This document shows positions 25,570 through 33,786 of a stretch of DNA of 50,368 nucleotides, one piece after another. The position numbers were made by a program, and so were the translations under genes. The notes beneath the pieces were generated by a model. That model saw only the letters and a program-made list of their open reading frames with translations. It did no database searches and was not told the origin of the DNA. The DNA is from Methanoregula sp. (GTDB lineage: Archaea; Halobacteriota; Methanomicrobia; Methanomicrobiales; Methanospirillaceae), in the NCBI GenBank assembly GCA_022711635.1, contig JAKLEQ010000001.1, positions 33,111 through 83,478 on the forward strand. Reading direction: 5' to 3'. Numbering within the stretch: the stretch's first letter is position 1; every line of letters starts with the position of its first letter.

Positions 25570-25615
25570 TTGACAATTTTTATGTAACGATGCGGCAATC
25601 GTTTTTCCGGTAATC
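25570..25615 (+). promoter_or_regulatory. Promoter and leader of beta-propeller gene 1
   Basis: TTGACAATTTTTATG begins exactly 46 bases before the ATG at 25616. The same element is found exactly 46 bases before the ATG of the paralogue at 27062. The T/A-rich centre is a plausible TATA box and CCGGTA(A/T) precedes both ATGs. Confidence 0.6.
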
Positions 25616-26917
25616 ATGGAACACGATCTCCCCCGGCTTGTCCTTGCAGCCCTGCTCGTCACCCTTTTCCTGTACGGGCCTGCAGCAGCTTCCTCTCCGT
25701 CCTGGATCGTTGAAAAAAATGCTGCGGCGGTCTGGCCCAGCTACGATGGATCGGTCATCGCAGCTTCCGGTGACAACCTCCTGTTCCTGACCCGGGGCGG
25801 GGCCCTTGCATGGACGGGCATGGCATACGATTCCGTCGACCTCACCAAAGACGGGGCATATGTCATTGCGGGCGGCCCGCATGCGGTGCTCTTTGACCGG
25901 AAAGGCACGATCCTGTGGGAGATCGATAATACCGGGGATTCGCCTTCTTCGGGTGATCCCCTGCACGTGCAGATAGCACGGAGCGGCACCCTGGTCCTCA
26001 CCTGGACGAGCCAGAATTTCCATACCTGGGATATCTCCGGCAGGGAGATTGGCGGGAGTTCGGCCCGCCTTGCAACGCCGGGCGGCGGGGGACTGACCGG
26101 TGCGGCGGTCACGCCCGCTGGCGATATGGTCATCCTCTTCACCAAGAAGGGGATCTTTTCCGTGAACCGGTCCGGGTACCCGCTGCGCGGCAATACCGAT
26201 GACTGGAAGTGCAGTGTGGGGATCCTCTTTCCTGACGGGGAAACGGTCGCCTGCGGCAACGAGAATCACCTCTCCGTCGGGTACTCCAGCGGCACCCTGC
26301 TCTGGGACAAGAGCATCGCCAGTGACACTATCACCGGCATTGCAGCGTCCGGCGGGAGCGATCCGCTCATCGCGGCAGCGTCCCGGGACGGGAAGGTCTA
26401 TGCGCTCACCTCATACGGGCACGTGCTCTGGGAGTACCCGCTCTTCTCGTTCAACGCCGGACAACCGGTGACGGTTTCTGTCACGCGGGACGGTTCCTCG
26501 ATCAGCGCGACGACGCTCGATCCCAGGACCATGAAGGGGGCCGTCTTTCTCTTTGACCGGAAAGGCACCCTTGTCTGGAGTGCCGAGGATGACGGGGCCG
26601 TCTGCGCCCTGGATCCCGACGGGGATTACCTCTATGTCGGTACGGATTCCGGCCTTTCCGCCTATGCCATCGCTTCCTTAAAAGCCGGCCCGGTTCCGGG
26701 ATCGACTATCCTTCCGGCCGCAAAGCCGCTGGGAACCCTGGGGCAGACCACGACAGCCCCCGCGCCATCGGCGTCTGCCGTACCGGTAGCAGCGGAAACG
26801 CCCGGCCCGGCCCGGACGATCCCGCAACCGACGCAAAAGGCGCCGGTCCCGCTGTCCCTGCCGGTCGGTGCGTGCATCGTCCTTCTCCTGTTCCCTGCCA
26901 CCAGGGGAGAGAGATAA
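25616..26917 (+). CDS. Secreted membrane-anchored beta-propeller protein, paralogue 1
   Basis: 433-aa surface protein. The signal peptide (LVLAALLVTLFLYGPAAASS) is followed by a PQQ/WD40-like beta-propeller of repeated blades (DGSVIAASGDNLLFLTRGG, DGAYVIAGGPHAVLFDRKGT, DGKVYALTSYGHVLWEYPLF). A Thr/Pro/Ala-rich stalk and a short hydrophobic C-terminal helix (PVGACIVLLLFP) follow. About half of the residues match the following gene, so the two arose by tandem duplication. The fold class is visible; the ligand is unknown. Cell-surface sensing or binding is the likely role. The start is fixed by its promoter, shared with the paralogue. Confidence 0.83.
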   Translation: MEHDLPRLVLAALLVTLFLYGPAAASSPSWIVEKNAAAVWPSYDGSVIAASGDNLLFLTRGGALAWTGMAYDSVDLTKDGAYVIAGGPHAVLFDRKGTILWEIDNTGDSPSSGDPLHVQIARSGTLVLTWTSQNFHTWDISGREIGGSSARLATPGGGGLTGAAVTPAGDMVILFTKKGIFSVNRSGYPLRGNTDDWKCSVGILFPDGETVACGNENHLSVGYSSGTLLWDKSIASDTITGIAASGGSDPLIAAASRDGKVYALTSYGHVLWEYPLFSFNAGQPVTVSVTRDGSSISATTLDPRTMKGAVFLFDRKGTLVWSAEDDGAVCALDPDGDYLYVGTDSGLSAYAIASLKAGPVPGSTILPAAKPLGTLGQTTTAPAPSASAVPVAAETPGPARTIPQPTQKAPVPLSLPVGACIVLLLFPATRGER

Positions 26918-27015
26918 TCTCGTTTTTCCGGTTTCCTTCCAAACAACGATCACCCGTCATGGGCAACGCCGTTTGCGTCGCTCTCGAAAATCCAAAATTC
27001 CTGCCGGGATGATAT

Positions 27016-27061
27016 TTGACAATATTTATGCCACGGTGCGGTGATGGATTGTCCGGTATCC
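27016..27061 (+). promoter_or_regulatory. Promoter and leader of beta-propeller gene 2 (copy of 25570-25615)
   Basis: TTGACAATATTTATG stands 46 bases before the ATG at 27062, at the identical spacing seen before the first propeller gene. This conserved leader was used to choose 27062 over the upstream ATGs at 27041 and 27044. Confidence 0.6.
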
Positions 27062-28345
27062 ATGACACTCCCGTCCCACCGGTTCATCCTTGCAGTCTTC
27101 ATCGTAATGATCACCCTCTGCGGCTGTGCATCCGCCTCCACACCTGCATGGACGATTGAGAAAAAGGTCTCTGCCATCTATCCCAGCTACGACGGGAAGA
27201 CGATTGTTGCGTCCGGCAACAATCTCCTGTATATGGCAAACGACGGCACCATCGCGTGGATGGACAAGCCGTATGACTATATCGATGTCGCCGGTGACGG
27301 GGAGTACGTCATTGCTGCCGGGCCGTATGCGACCCTGTACGACCGGAAGGGCAACAAGGTCTGGGAGAACGAAAATACCGGCGATTCCGCGTCCAACGAT
27401 GAACCCCTGAAGGTGAAGATCTCGCGGGACGGCAACCTGATCCTGACCTACACGAGCGTGAAGTTCCACACGTGGAGCATCTCCGGGGGACTTGTCGGCG
27501 CCAATACCTCGTACCTCGTGACGGAGGGAAATGCCTACTTCTCCGATGTGGCGATGTCCCCGTCCGGGGATGAGATCCTCTTTTTTACCGTATCCGGCAT
27601 CTACGCGGTCAACCGTACCGGCGCCCCCATCAGTAAAAACGAGGACGACTGGGAATGCAGGATCGGCACCCTCGCCGATGACGGCAGGAAAGCGGTCTGC
27701 GCCTACGATAACCGGCTCGCCTACGGGCATACGAGCGGCGTGCAGCTCTGGGACAAGAGGATTGCCTCCGATTCGATCACGAGCATCGCGGTATCGTCCG
27801 GTACCGATCCCCGCATTGTCGCAGGGTCCCTTGACGGGTATGTCTACGTCGTCGACGCAACGGGCGACGTGCTGTGGAACCAGAAACTCTTCACGTACCG
27901 TGTCGACCAGCCGATCACCGTCTCGATAACCCGGGACGGCAATACCATCTGCGCACGGTCGCTGGACACGAAGACCATGAAGGGCGCCATCTTCCTCTTC
28001 GACCGGAATGGCAACCAGATCTTTTCGACGGAAGAAGAGGACGCGGTCGGCACGCTCAGCCCTGACGGCTCGCTCCTCCTTATCGGCACGGAAGATGACC
28101 TGTCGGCGTACGCCCTCGCAACCCTCACGTCCGCACCCCTGGCCGCAGGAGAGACGGAGACCGTACCAGCGACTGCTGCCGAAACGACCATCGCCGCCGC
28201 AGCGTCGGTCTCTCCGGCTGCATCTGCGGTTACCGGGACGGTTGCAGCGACCGCTGTTCCCCCGACAACCCCTCCGGCGCCGGTCCTTCCTGCTCTCGCG
28301 CTGGTGGCATGCGTGATCGTTGCCGCGATCGTTGTCCGCCAATAA
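27062..28345 (+). CDS. Secreted membrane-anchored beta-propeller protein, paralogue 2
   Basis: 427-aa paralogue of the preceding gene, aligned along its full length: STPAWTIEKKVSAIYPSYDG against SPSWIVEKNAAAVWPSYDG, then matching blades to TMKGAIFLFDRNGNQIFSTE. It has a signal peptide (FILAVFIVMITLCGCASAS) and a longer Ala/Thr/Pro-rich stalk. A C-terminal membrane helix (VLPALALVACVIVAAIVV) ends in RQ. A Cys-containing CGCAS site could in principle be lipid-modified, but the context is weak. The separate conserved promoter suggests each copy is transcribed independently. Confidence 0.83.
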   Translation: MTLPSHRFILAVFIVMITLCGCASASTPAWTIEKKVSAIYPSYDGKTIVASGNNLLYMANDGTIAWMDKPYDYIDVAGDGEYVIAAGPYATLYDRKGNKVWENENTGDSASNDEPLKVKISRDGNLILTYTSVKFHTWSISGGLVGANTSYLVTEGNAYFSDVAMSPSGDEILFFTVSGIYAVNRTGAPISKNEDDWECRIGTLADDGRKAVCAYDNRLAYGHTSGVQLWDKRIASDSITSIAVSSGTDPRIVAGSLDGYVYVVDATGDVLWNQKLFTYRVDQPITVSITRDGNTICARSLDTKTMKGAIFLFDRNGNQIFSTEEEDAVGTLSPDGSLLLIGTEDDLSAYALATLTSAPLAAGETETVPATAAETTIAAAASVSPAASAVTGTVAATAVPPTTPPAPVLPALALVACVIVAAIVVRQ

Positions 28346-28354
28346 TAAAAAGAG

Positions 28355-28372
28355 CCCGGGTCTTTGCCCGGG
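28355..28372 (+). terminator. Hairpin terminator of the beta-propeller pair
   Basis: CCCGGG-TCTTTG-CCCGGG forms a six-base-pair stem nine bases after the stop, followed by a T-rich stretch (about 28382-28388). Confidence 0.55.
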
Positions 28373-28403
28373 ATATCCCTGTTTTATTAATCCTTAAGAA
28401 CAG

Positions 28404-28423
28404 GATCACGGTAACCCGTGATC
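28404..28423 (-). terminator. Hairpin at the end of the leftward membrane-protein gene
   Basis: GATCACG-GTAACC-CGTGATC forms a seven-base-pair stem overlapping the stop codon of the minus-strand gene. With the hairpin at 28355 it forms a two-sided termination region between convergent genes. Confidence 0.5.
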
Positions 28424-29261
28424 AGTACTTGTACCATCTCCCCTTGCTGTCGTACTCCCCGGTCACCTGCTGGATGGGAAGCGTCGTCCCCGAGAATGTC
28501 CGGTAGAAGCAGGCCTTGTAGGTGACAAGGAGCGGGAACAGGATCAGGACCGCGGCAAAGGCGCAGGCGGCCGCAACCCAGATCCCCTCCGTGCCGATGA
28601 GGGCGACGAGGTCCTGTGGGGTGAACGTGGCGTACTGGGTCTCGTTGAGACGGGTGACCGGCTCGAGCTTGTCGGCAAGCACGGCGGTCCACGCGATGAA
28701 GCAGGCAAACCCGACAACGCACGTAATGAGGAAACAACCGAGGTAGAAGAACAGGGTCTCGAAGAGGTTGATGGTGACGACCTCGATACTGCGCGCGAGT
28801 GCTTCAAAGACCTTCTTTCCTTCGAAGACCGCGGCGCAGTCGGCAAAGAACGTCAGCAGGACGGACGGGAGCATGACACCGAACGTAAGGAACGTGAGCA
28901 TCGAGGGATCGGGGGAAAACCCGGTGAGGGCCAGGGTTCCGACAACGAGGAAGAAGACAAGGAAGATCCCAAAGATGACGACCAGCACAGGAGTGAGCAG
29001 CCGGAAGTACTGCACCGCCCCCTCTTTTGCCGCCGCCCCGATCGTGAGCCCGGGGGTCCGGACCAGTGCGTAGGTGATCGCGGCGAGCCAGACGATAACG
29101 AGCGCGAAGAGAATGGCAATGCGCCCGGCAAAGAACATCCCGGCGTAGTATGCCATCAGGATGACGAGGGCGCTCAGAAGCCCGCAGGCAGCACCCGGCA
29201 GCCAAAGGAGCGGCCGGGTGACGAGGAGATCGATGGCATCGCGGAGCGCCGCAAGCGACAT
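28422..29261 (-). CDS. Archaeal multi-pass membrane protein of unknown function
   Basis: 279-aa protein with about six membrane segments, for example WLPGAACGLLSALVILMAYY, IAILFALVIVWLAAITYALV, LLTPVLVVIFGIFLVFFLVV, TLFFYLGCFLITCVVGFACF and WVAAACAFAAVLILFPLLVT. It resembles the archaeal membrane proteins annotated only as DUF-type (glycerophosphoryl-diester-phosphodiesterase membrane-domain-like). The C-terminus is cytoplasmic and aromatic. It begins one base after the stop of the upstream pyruvate-kinase-like gene, so they form an operon. Function unknown. Confidence 0.75.
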   Translation of the reverse strand: MSLAALRDAIDLLVTRPLLWLPGAACGLLSALVILMAYYAGMFFAGRIAILFALVIVWLAAITYALVRTPGLTIGAAAKEGAVQYFRLLTPVLVVIFGIFLVFFLVVGTLALTGFSPDPSMLTFLTFGVMLPSVLLTFFADCAAVFEGKKVFEALARSIEVVTINLFETLFFYLGCFLITCVVGFACFIAWTAVLADKLEPVTRLNETQYATFTPQDLVALIGTEGIWVAAACAFAAVLILFPLLVTYKACFYRTFSGTTLPIQQVTGEYDSKGRWYKY

Positions 29262-29262
29262 G

Positions 29263-29853
29263 TTACCGGTTCCTTGGCATCGCCGCGATCTCCCGCACCT
29301 GCAGGTCGAAGAAGTTCGCCGTGTTGGCAGGACGGATCACGCAGACCGTGTCGGCGCCGCTCGCGGTGCCACCAACGGCTACAACTTCCGTATCGATGCC
29401 GATCGCACCGCAGTCGGCAGCGATCAGCACGCACTCGACCGCGACCTTGAGCCCGACGGCAACCGTGCGCCGGAGCGCTTCCGCGATGGCTTCCGTCCGG
29501 GAACCCCCGCCGACCTTCGCGGAGCGGGAGAGCGCCCGCTCGAGGCCGGAGAGCGCGTGGGTCCCGGTGACGATGACAACGCCGTCCTTCCGGAGCCGGG
29601 ACGCCGTCTCCGCATCAAACTCCCATTCCCCGGGTTTTGCAAACCCCATGACATGGGTCACGACCACGAGCGATATCTTCGTCCCCGCTACCGCATCAGC
29701 AAAGACTTTCGCGGTTGCCCCGGACGTGCTCGCGACAACGATGGTGTCAATCGCTAGCTCGGTTGCCCGCTCGACCGCGATCCTCGCAGCATCCGCGGTA
29801 TTCGCCGCACCGGGCTTCTCGAAGTAGTATACGTTCTTTCTGGTAAATGCCAT
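29263..29853 (-). CDS. Pyruvate kinase alpha/beta-domain-like protein
   Basis: 196-aa stand-alone protein resembling the C-terminal allosteric domain of pyruvate kinase (COG1751-type), found in several archaea. Visible are YYFEKPGAANTADAARIAVE at the start, IDTIVVASTSGATAKVFADA, VTHVMGFAKPGEWEF and DTVCVIRPANTANFFDLQV near the end. No catalytic pyruvate kinase domain is present. The biochemical role is unknown; small-molecule binding is inferred from the fold. It is coupled to the downstream membrane protein gene and divergent from the GTPase gene. Confidence 0.85.
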   Translation of the reverse strand: MAFTRKNVYYFEKPGAANTADAARIAVERATELAIDTIVVASTSGATAKVFADAVAGTKISLVVVTHVMGFAKPGEWEFDAETASRLRKDGVVIVTGTHALSGLERALSRSAKVGGGSRTEAIAEALRRTVAVGLKVAVECVLIAADCGAIGIDTEVVAVGGTASGADTVCVIRPANTANFFDLQVREIAAMPRNR

Positions 29854-29972
29854 ACACAGGTATTAATTCAACAGCCAAGAAAAGCTTTGTTTGTGATAGA
29901 GGCCCGGCTGTTTTTTCATGCCGCGCCGGAACAGGGGCAGAAAATGCCCCGGGGTTTAAAAAAGAGGTAACC

Positions 29973-31142
29973 ATGATCACCCTCGCACTTGCCGGAAAGC
30001 CAAACTGCGGAAAGTCCACCTTTTTCAAGGCAGCCACCATGGCGCACGCGGAGATCGCCAACTACCCATTCACGACGATCAACCCGAACTTCGGGGTCGG
30101 GTACGTCCGTACCCGGTGCGCCTGCACGGACCTCGGGCTGAAATGCGGAAAATGTGTCGACGGGATCCGGTTCGTGCCGGTCAACCTCATCGACGTCGCC
30201 GGGCTCGTCCCCGACGCTCACAAGGGCCGGGGCCTTGGCAACCAGTTCCTCGACCACCTCCGGCAGGCGGACGCGATCCTGCATATCGTCGACGCGAGCG
30301 GCGGAACGGACGCGGAAGGGAACCCGGTGGGCGTCGGGACCCACGATCCCTCCGGCGACATAACATTCCTCGAGTTCGAGATGACGATGTGGGTCTATGG
30401 GATCCTCGATAAGCACTGGGCGAAGCTGAACCGGCAGGCGCAGGTGAAGGGATTCTCGATCTACCAGGCCATCGCCGACGTCTTCACCGGCTTAAAGATC
30501 ACTCCCGATGATATCCGTGACGCGGAGCTCTCCTTAAAGATCGACCTTACGCATGCGAAGATGGAGGACCTCGTCCCGTTCTGCGCCGGGATGGTGAGGC
30601 TCTCTAAGCCGATGCTGATTGTCGGGAACAAGGCGGACGAAGCCCCCGAAGCCCTGATAACAAACCTTACGGAAAAGAACGTTTCCCTCGCGAGCGCAGC
30701 GTCCGAGCTCGCGCTCCGGAACGCGGCAGCAGCAAACCTCGTCAAGTACCTGCCCGGCGACGCAAAGTTCGAGGTTGTCAACGCGATGAAGTTCACGACC
30801 CCGCAGAAAGCGGGGATCGCGAAGATCGCGGAGTACATGATCAAGTACAAGGGTACCGGTGTCCAGCAGGCAATCAACCGGGCGGTTTTCGAACTGCTCG
30901 ACCGGATCGTTGTCTACCCGGTCGAGGACGAGAACCGGTTCTGTAACAAGCAGGGCGAAGTTCTTCCCGATGCCTTCCTGATGAAGAAGGGCTCAACCCC
31001 CCACGACCTCGCGTTCCAGGTTCATACCGATATCGGCAAGGGGTTCCTGTACGCGATCGATGCCCGGACCAAGATGCGGATCAAGGAAAACCACGTCTTA
31101 AAGGACGGGGATATCATCAAGATCGTCTCGGCGGCAAAATAG
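29973..31142 (+). CDS. YchF/OBG-family P-loop NTPase with TGS domain
   Basis: 389-aa Obg-related nucleotide-binding protein of the archaeal YchF-like group, associated with ribosomes and translation. Walker A is LAGKPNCGKSTFF at residues 5-17; switch II is LIDVAGLVPDAHKGRGLGNQ; the nucleotide base motif is GNKAD (about 211). A C-terminal TGS domain contains FLMKKGSTPHDLAFQVHTDI. A cysteine set (TRCACTDLGLKCGKC) near residue 47 is also conserved in archaeal members. The start at 29973 follows AGAGGTAACC; the in-frame upstream extension overlaps the divergent gene and is rejected. Confidence 0.95.
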   Translation: MITLALAGKPNCGKSTFFKAATMAHAEIANYPFTTINPNFGVGYVRTRCACTDLGLKCGKCVDGIRFVPVNLIDVAGLVPDAHKGRGLGNQFLDHLRQADAILHIVDASGGTDAEGNPVGVGTHDPSGDITFLEFEMTMWVYGILDKHWAKLNRQAQVKGFSIYQAIADVFTGLKITPDDIRDAELSLKIDLTHAKMEDLVPFCAGMVRLSKPMLIVGNKADEAPEALITNLTEKNVSLASAASELALRNAAAANLVKYLPGDAKFEVVNAMKFTTPQKAGIAKIAEYMIKYKGTGVQQAINRAVFELLDRIVVYPVEDENRFCNKQGEVLPDAFLMKKGSTPHDLAFQVHTDIGKGFLYAIDARTKMRIKENHVLKDGDIIKIVSAAK

Positions 31143-31373
31143 GAGTCCGGGCTCGGAAGAAAACCTGATGCTGCAGGAGTTGCGGCCGGGTCCGTTCCCT
31201 GTTTCGGCAGTGTATGACGCATGTCATCCCCCTGTCAGACATCGCTGCCGCGTTCCACCAGGATATCCCCGTTTTTTCGCGTTTCTCCCCGCAAAAAGAC
31301 CGGTTTCACCGGAAGCCTTTTAAGCAGATATTGAAAGATAGAGAGATTACCGTAATAAGGAAGGAGGTGGAGA

Positions 31374-31694
31374 ATGGCTGGAGAGATATACCAGGCGCAG
31401 GTCGTCAGGAATTTTTTTGACACCATCACCGGCACCGACCGGAACCTGACACGGATCTACATGTGCGTCATGAGTCTTGCCAAGCTCCGGATGGAGAGCC
31501 CGGACAAGATGGCCCACCTGCTCGACCAGTTAAAGAAGAGCAAGATCAAAAAAGAGCTCTCGGTCGACATCCTCGACTATGTCTGCGATGTTGCCGTTCA
31601 GCTGGAGATCAACGCTGTCCAGACCGCGTTCGGCGTCAAGGATATCCGCGAGATGACCCAGGACTTTGCCGGCATCAGCGTCGATTCGCTCTGA
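31374..31694 (+). CDS. Conserved-looking small helical protein, function unknown
   Basis: 106-aa protein not recognised. It is mostly helical and hydrophilic (TRIYMCVMSLAKLRMESPDK, LLDQLKKSKIKKELSVDILD, VQLEINAVQTAFGVKDIREM), with no membrane segment and no metal motif. A very strong Shine-Dalgarno (AAGGAGGTGG) stands five bases before the ATG, implying efficient translation. It is a single-gene unit: 231 bases separate it from the GTPase gene and a convergent repeat region follows. Confidence 0.75.
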   Translation: MAGEIYQAQVVRNFFDTITGTDRNLTRIYMCVMSLAKLRMESPDKMAHLLDQLKKSKIKKELSVDILDYVCDVAVQLEINAVQTAFGVKDIREMTQDFAGISVDSL

Positions 31695-32181
31695 TCCGGG
31701 TTCCCCCCTCAACCTCCGGAAAATTTTTGGGTAATGTGGGCTATGTTGAAACCCTGACCTATTTTAAAAATTAAATCAAGATTGAGACAACATATCCGGG
31801 GAGACTTCCCCCAAAGCTCCCGAACATGATAGACGCCGCCATCCCCGACAGGGCGCCCCCGTGGCGGCAGGAATACTGTCCGGCAGTCCTTCGGGGATAG
31901 GGGGTCAAGGGATGCACCCCTTGGGATGCCTCGAAGAATCCCCCGGGTTCTTCTGCGTCCTCGTGGTCCTGTTCGGACCATTCGGACTCCCCCTTTGGGG
32001 ACCGACCGAAGGGAGGCGAGAAGAATGCGGCGCATTCTTCGATGTGAGAGGGGGTCACTCTCATAAATATCTCCGAGTATAAAGTCTGACATAGAAGGGG
32101 TATATCCTTCTCTTCCATCCTGCTCTGGTGTATACCGCAAAACCGGATTCCGTTTCTTTTCTTCCGTCAGGAGTGCGAATC
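31695..32181. other. Convergent intergenic region with dispersed repeat
   Basis: This 487-base gap lies between the small helical protein gene and the leftward TauE/SafE gene. It holds an AT-rich stretch near 31760-31780 and the longer form of the dispersed repeat (31900-32062). I found no supported gene. Confidence 0.55.
31900..32062. repeat. Dispersed GC-rich repeat, copy 2 (longer form)
   Basis: The left end GGGGGTCAAGGGATGCACC and right end GAGAGGGGGTCACTCTC match the ends of the element at 6998-7063. The centre is about 100 bases longer and contains its own inverted repeats: CTCGAAGAATCC/AAGAATGCGGCGCATTCTT and CTCCCCCTTTGGGG. The right end is itself palindromic (GAGAG...CTCTC). Both copies sit between convergent genes. 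Confidence 0.55.
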
Positions 32182-32967
32182 TCAAAGCCGGGCCAGGAGG
32201 ACGATCCCGACCACGATCCCGATGGAAACAACCGCCCGTCGCAGGGTATCCGGGTCGATCCGCCCTGCAATATGCCCGCCGGCCGCTCCCCCGGCAAGGG
32301 CGCCAATTGCCATGACGATTGCGGTCACCCAGAGGACATACCCCGAGAAGAGGAAAAAGACGGCTGCGGCAACGTTGGCGGCGAGGGTTACCACCTGCTT
32401 GAGGGCGTTGAGCCGGGTCAGGGTATCGCGGATGAAGAGCCCGAGGACCGCGAGGATGACAACACTCCCGCCCGCACCGAAATACCCGTTATAGACTGCC
32501 GCGATCCCGACCGGCAGGACCGCGGATGCCGTGCGGTCGTCACCCGGCGTTTTCGCGGCGGCGAGGCTGATCCAGTCCCGCACCCGTTCCTGCACCGCGA
32601 GCAGGACCGCGGAAAAGAGGACCAGGAACGGGACGAGGAGGTGGAAGACCTCCGCGCTGATGAACAGGAGGAGGATCCCCCCGAGGATCCCGCAGAGGAC
32701 GGCAACGGGGACGAGGATACGGATGCGGGGTCCCTGCCCGGCGAGGTCGCGGCGCTGGGCGAAGGCTCCGCCAAGATAGCCGGGGCAGAGCGCCACGGTG
32801 TTGGTGACATTGGCGACGACCTCGGGGATGCCGGTCGCGACGAGAACCGGGAAGGTAATAAGGGTTCCCCCGCCAGCGAGGGCATTGACGATCCCCGCGA
32901 GGAACGCTGCGAGTCCCGCCAGCGCGAGCCCTGCAACCGTGATCGAGATCCCGTCCGTCCCCCTCAC
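32182..32967 (-). CDS. TauE/SafE-family membrane permease
   Basis: 261-aa membrane protein of the sulfite-exporter TauE/SafE family. The family opening is clear (LAAFLAGIVNALAGGGTLIT FPVLVATGIP), followed by ANVTNTVALCPGYLGG. The repeated half begins IAAVYNGYFGAGGSVVILAV LGL and LNALKQVVTLAANVAAA. About eight membrane segments are visible. No ATG fits; the GTG at 32967 is preceded by a purine-rich GGAAGAGACGGGAAG and starts 19 bases after the upstream stop, so it is the likely start. The substrate (sulfur oxyanion or organic acid) cannot be told. It is in an operon with an isochorismatase-family hydrolase. Confidence 0.87.
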   Translation of the reverse strand: MRGTDGISITVAGLALAGLAAFLAGIVNALAGGGTLITFPVLVATGIPEVVANVTNTVALCPGYLGGAFAQRRDLAGQGPRIRILVPVAVLCGILGGILLLFISAEVFHLLVPFLVLFSAVLLAVQERVRDWISLAAAKTPGDDRTASAVLPVGIAAVYNGYFGAGGSVVILAVLGLFIRDTLTRLNALKQVVTLAANVAAAVFFLFSGYVLWVTAIVMAIGALAGGAAGGHIAGRIDPDTLRRAVVSIGIVVGIVLLARL

Positions 32968-32986
32968 CTTCCCGTCTCTTCCGTAC

Positions 32987-33550
32987 TCAGAGCGCCGCGA
33001 TGAGGTCGTGTGCCGCCATGACCCGGACGCCGATCGCCTCCATGTCGGCGACGTTTGCGGAATGGACCGCGTCGTTCTTCGCGCCAACCGCATCGCGGAG
33101 GAGTATCACGGGATAGTTGTACGCGATCGCATCGAAGACGGTCGTCCGGATGCAGTTCGGCGTCTGGATCCCGGCAACGACGAGGTCCGTGATCGCGAGG
33201 GTCCGGAGCATGATGTCGAGTTCCGTTCCCAGAAACGCGCTCATCCGGGCTTTTTCAATGACATATTCCCCGGGACGGGGCTGCAATTCGTCGATGATCG
33301 CCGCGCCGCTCGAGCCGGCAACCGCAAACGGGGTTTTTTTAAAGAGGTCCTTTCGCGTGATCTCGACATCGGACCCGTCGGGCCGGTGGATGCGGATCAC
33401 GTGGAAGACGGGGAGCCGCCGGTCGCGGAAGGCATCGAGGACTGCCCGGATCTGCGGGATGACGGCAGGCGCCTGCGCCACCGCGAGCGCTTTGCCGGGC
33501 AGGACAAAGTCGTTCTGCATATCGATGATGAGGAGCGCGTATTTCTTCAT
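32987..33550 (-). CDS. Isochorismatase-family cysteine hydrolase
   Basis: 187-aa hydrolase of the cysteine-hydrolase superfamily that includes nicotinamidases and isochorismatases. The catalytic triad can be seen: Asp10 in LLIIDMQNDFV, Lys in VIEKARMSAFLGTELD (about 101), and Cys in VVAGIQTPNCIRTTVFDA (about 134). The substrate is not identifiable by eye. The start at 33550 fits the family and has GGAGGCACCC upstream; the longer reading from 33733 is dismissed. It is the upstream partner of the TauE/SafE-like gene and is divergent from the NHEJ operon. Confidence 0.9.
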   Translation of the reverse strand: MKKYALLIIDMQNDFVLPGKALAVAQAPAVIPQIRAVLDAFRDRRLPVFHVIRIHRPDGSDVEITRKDLFKKTPFAVAGSSGAAIIDELQPRPGEYVIEKARMSAFLGTELDIMLRTLAITDLVVAGIQTPNCIRTTVFDAIAYNYPVILLRDAVGAKNDAVHSANVADMEAIGVRVMAAHDLIAAL

Positions 33551-33786
33551 AGGGTGCCTCCATTCCCCGTTGCATGATGGGAGGGATAAACCTGATGATC
33601 GCCATGGTACCGGGGGTGGCGGGCACGGGCCTTCCCTCCCCCTCCCTGTTCCGGACTGGCAGGACCAATAGGATTTTTTACCCCGTCTGCAGAGGAAAGT
33701 GGGATGGCATGCATGCAGGACCGAAGACGGCACCAGCGGGCGGGAAGAAGAAGGGGGCGGGCCGGGCTGCTGCCGGCTGATCTTCC

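Noticed and set aside
31771..32118. A 115-codon minus-strand reading frame spanning the dispersed repeat
   Set aside because: It runs through the repeat. When the related element at 6998-7063 is read the same way, its two ends fall in different frames, so the shared sequence is not under a common coding constraint. The ribosome site is weak.
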